From: Pararhodobacter oceanensis
Lineage (GTDB): Bacteria > Pseudomonadota > Alphaproteobacteria > Rhodobacterales > Rhodobacteraceae
Direction: 5' to 3'
Length of the DNA: 64,000 nt
NCBI RefSeq assembly: GCF_003076755.1
Contig: NZ_QDKM01000001.1
Coordinates: 434,001 to 498,000, forward strand
The notes under the pieces: model-generated
Database searches by the model: none
What the model was told of the DNA's origin: nothing
What the model saw: the letters and a program-made list of their open reading frames with translations, nothing else
Translations under genes and position numbers: made by a program
Shown: in pieces, positions 61,723-64,000 of the stretch
Numbering within the stretch: the stretch's first letter is position 1
Layout of the letters: each line of letters opens with the position of its first letter

Positions 61723-62925
61723 CCCTCTCGCCTTCCCCGCTTCCAACAGTTTCGCCGCGATCATATCGCCAATCGGCAGCGCCGAGGTCGCGGCGGGGGA
61801 CGGCGCGTTGCAGACATGCAGCATGCGCGGGCTTTGCAGGAACAAAAAGTCGTGCAACATCTCGCCCGTCGCGCCCACTGCCTGCGCGCGAATGCCCGGC
61901 GTCATCGGCGTTAGATCCTCCAGCGTCAGCGCCGGACAATACCGCTGGCAGGCCGCCAAATAGCGCTGTTTGAACAATGAGTTCGACAGTTCCGCCAGTC
62001 CGGGCCTGATGTTGCGCGCCATGCTTAACCAAAATCCCGGAAAGGTTAACATCTCGCCCATATCGCGCGGCGAGAGCGAGAATTTCGGATAACCCTCGCG
62101 CGCAAATCCCAGCATCGCATTCGGCCCGACACTCACCGAGCCGTCGATCATCGGCGTCAGATGCACGCCCAGAAACGGCAATCCTGGCTCCGGCACCGGA
62201 TAGATCATCGCGTTGACCACGCTGTTGCGCCGCGCATGCAGCCGGTAATATTCCCCGCGAAACGGCACGATCCGGTGCTTGATTCTCATCCCCGCCAGCC
62301 GCGCCAACCGGTCCGATTGCAACCCCGCGCAGCCAATCAAATGCCGCGCCCGCAGGCTCTCGCCGCCGAGCACGACCCCGACGTGATCCCCGGTCTCCGT
62401 GATCGCGCGCGGCTCGGCATTATAGCGGATTTCAGCGCCCTGATCGGTGATCTCCTGCGCCAAAGCGTCGAGCACACGTCGGTAGGAAACAATCGCCGCA
62501 TCCGGCACCACGATCCCTGTGAGGCCGGTGATCTCGGGCTCCCGCACGGTCACCTCGGCGCCGTCAATCAGCTCTGCCCGAATGCCATTCTCGCCCGCCC
62601 GCGCGAACAGCGCCTCCAGCCGCGGCACCTCCTCCGCCCGCGTGGCAACAATCATCTTACCGCGGTTTTCATACGGGATATCATGGGCTTGGCAGAACTC
62701 CTTGGTCCGCGCCGCCCCCTCACGGCACAGCTTCGCCTTCAGGCTTCCGGGCGCATAATAGATCCCCGAATGGATCACGCCCGAGTTGTGTCCGGTCTGG
62801 TGCCGCCCCAGTTCCGGCTCTTTTTCAATCACCACGACACTGGCGCCGGGTCGCGCCTGCAAGAGCGCCCGCGCCGTCGCCAGCCCGACAATCCCGCCGC
62901 CGATCACACAATATTCATAGACCAT
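61717..62925 (-). CDS. lhgO: L-2-hydroxyglutarate oxidase LhgO
   Basis: A 402-residue FAD protein of the L2HGDH/LhgO family. EYCVIGGGIVGLATARALL is the FAD site, followed by RHQTGHNSGVIHSGIYYAPG, which is diagnostic, and VHLTPMIDGSVSVGPNA. It oxidises L-2-hydroxyglutarate to 2-oxoglutarate at the membrane, passing electrons to quinone. It lies nine bases downstream of gnd on the same strand, so the two are probably co-transcribed. Confidence 0.93.
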   Translation of the reverse strand: MVYEYCVIGGGIVGLATARALLQARPGASVVVIEKEPELGRHQTGHNSGVIHSGIYYAPGSLKAKLCREGAARTKEFCQAHDIPYENRGKMIVATRAEEVPRLEALFARAGENGIRAELIDGAEVTVREPEITGLTGIVVPDAAIVSYRRVLDALAQEITDQGAEIRYNAEPRAITETGDHVGVVLGGESLRARHLIGCAGLQSDRLARLAGMRIKHRIVPFRGEYYRLHARRNSVVNAMIYPVPEPGLPFLGVHLTPMIDGSVSVGPNAMLGFAREGYPKFSLSPRDMGEMLTFPGFWLSMARNIRPGLAELSNSLFKQRYLAACQRYCPALTLEDLTPMTPGIRAQAVGATGEMLHDFLFLQSPRMLHVCNAPSPAATSALPIGDMIAAKLLEAGKARGA

Positions 62926-62934
62926 CGCGCGCCT

Positions 62935-64000
62935 CTAACCCCAATCGCCGTGAAACCCGCTGCCCGCGCGATCCAACCGCTCGAACCCGTGTTCACCAAA
63001 GAAATCGCGCTGCGCCTGGATCATATTCGCCGTGCCACGCGCCGTGCGCATCATATCGAAATATGCCAGCGCCGCGGTCAGCGCGGGCACCGGCAAGCCG
63101 TGGGTCATCGCCACCGAGGCGGTCTTGCGCAGCCCCGCTTCATGGGTGCGCAAAAGGCCCGCGAACACCGGCGCCTGCATCAGGTTGCGCGCCGGTGCCT
63201 CGCGCAACGCCGCCGCCATATCATCCAGCATCGCTGATCGGATAATACAGCCCGCGCGCCAGACCTCGGCGATGGCGGGCATGGTTAATCCCCAGTCAAA
63301 CGCCCCGCTCGCCGCGTTAAGCAAGTCGAAGCCCTGCGCGTAACAGATGATCTTGCCCGCGATCAGCGCTGATTCGAGGTCTTCCAGCGTCAACGCCCCC
63401 TCGGGTAGCGCTTTGGGCGACGCTCCAAACCGCGCCTGCCCCGCGTGGCGCTCTTCCAATTTCGCCGAGATATTGCGCGCCGCCACCGCCGCTTCGATCA
63501 CCGGGATCGGCGCGCCGAGATGCTGCGCCTCAATCGCGGTCCAGCGCCCGGTGCCCTTCTGGCCCGCGCGGTCAAGGATCACATCCAGCATCGACGCGCC
63601 GCTCTCCGCATCCTGCGCCGCCGCAATCTGCGCCGAAATCTCGATCAGATATGAGCGCAGACGGCCCGCGTTCCACCCCTCGAACACCGGCGCGATGCCT
63701 GCGGAGGTCATCCCCATCCCATCGCGCATCACCCCGTAAGCCTCTGCAATCAATTGCATATCCGCATATTCGATGCCGTTGTGGACAGTTTTCACAAAAT
63801 GCCCTGCACCGCCCGGCCCCATCCAACTCGCGCAGGGCTGCCCGTCATAGCGCGCCGCAATCGCTTCCAACACCGGCGCCACCAAGGACCAGGCCTTCAG
63901 AGAGCCGCCGCCCATAATTGACGGCCCATGCCGCGCGCCCTCGGCCCCGCCAGAGACGCCGATCCCGATAAACCCCGGCACTTCGGCTGCGCGCCGTTCA
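62935..64000 (-). CDS. gnd: 6-phosphogluconate dehydrogenase, 5' end outside window
   Basis: The C-terminal 355 or so residues of a decarboxylating 6-phosphogluconate dehydrogenase. GPSIMGGG, WMGPGGAGHFVKTVHNGIEY (catalytic K and N), and KGTGRWTAIEAQHLGAPIP are the family core, and HGLPVPALTAALAYFD the C-terminal part. It yields ribulose-5-phosphate, CO2 and NADPH in the oxidative pentose phosphate path. The NADP-binding N-terminus continues beyond the right edge; the visible frame reads on upstream as RRAAEVPGFIGIG. It is upstream of lhgO. Confidence 0.95.
   Translation of the reverse strand, partial: ERRAAEVPGFIGIGVSGGAEGARHGPSIMGGGSLKAWSLVAPVLEAIAARYDGQPCASWMGPGGAGHFVKTVHNGIEYADMQLIAEAYGVMRDGMGMTSAGIAPVFEGWNAGRLRSYLIEISAQIAAAQDAESGASMLDVILDRAGQKGTGRWTAIEAQHLGAPIPVIEAAVAARNISAKLEERHAGQARFGASPKALPEGALTLEDLESALIAGKIICYAQGFDLLNAASGAFDWGLTMPAIAEVWRAGCIIRSAMLDDMAAALREAPARNLMQAPVFAGLLRTHEAGLRKTASVAMTHGLPVPALTAALAYFDMMRTARGTANMIQAQRDFFGEHGFERLDRAGSGFHGDWG

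Noticed and set aside
1-64000. CRISPR array, prophage or insertion sequence
   Set aside because: No regular spaced repeats, cas genes, transposase, integrase or phage structural genes were recognised. The inverted-repeat elements are too short to encode a transposase.

Overview
The window looks like chromosomal DNA from a GC-rich alphaproteobacterium of the Rhodobacterales (Roseobacter/Paracoccaceae type). The reasons are the strong G/C bias at third codon positions, an F1-ATPase zeta subunit (DUF1476), stand-alone ThyX, a DUF1194 protein, DctPQM and PotABCD-type importers, a betaine-homocysteine methyltransferase beside pur genes, a fused indolepyruvate:ferredoxin oxidoreductase, and short intergenic repeats of the CCGGAGTATTT type. 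No species is named because no rRNA is present and nothing could be searched.

Layout. 0.2-3.3 kb: a ThDP-dependent enzyme and a DadA-like D-amino acid dehydrogenase. 3.5-14.5 kb: a purine/nucleoside block made of two nucleoside hydrolases, an adenine deaminase, a complete PotABCD-class ABC importer and a second aminohydrolase in one tightly packed run, followed by an M20 amidohydrolase and a phosphoribosyltransferase. 14.5-18.3 kb: a sulfite-exporter-type permease and the phosphate regulon genes phoB, phoU and phoR. The pstSCAB genes expected between phoR and phoU are absent; only a Pho box and a degenerate PstB tail remain. 18.3-25.4 kb: an XRE-cupin regulator divergent from a six-gene operon (FAD oxidase, TRAP transporter, M81/MlrC peptidase, maspardin-like hydrolase). 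25.4-29.8 kb: a RES-Xre toxin-antitoxin pair, a TAT-exported TMAO/DMSO-reductase-like enzyme with a heme c tail under an FNR-type site, and tRNA-Ser(CGA).

29.9-34.7 kb is the most accessory-looking part: a frameshifted pseudogene, a GNAT enzyme, a LysR-DoxX-dioxygenase group, an inverted-repeat element and an AT-richer orphan VasI-like gene. From 34.9 kb on the content is mostly housekeeping: thyX, pyrE, dnaB, tdk, an FKBP isomerase, purC-purS, the zeta subunit, guaA, a Kef-type antiporter, iorAB, lhgO and gnd. Catabolic genes are mixed in: a fused hydantoinase/5-oxoprolinase with a divergent MarR regulator and a palindromic operator, bhmT, oligoendopeptidase F, and an MttB-family methyltransferase without pyrrolysine.

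Three 131-136 bp non-coding elements share 18-bp terminal inverted repeats and sit only between genes. No CRISPR array, transposase, integrase or prophage was seen. The strongest candidates for new biology are the purine-linked PotABCD operon, the XRE-cupin/TRAP/M81 operon with its paired operators, and the collapse of the pst operon beside an intact phoBUR.
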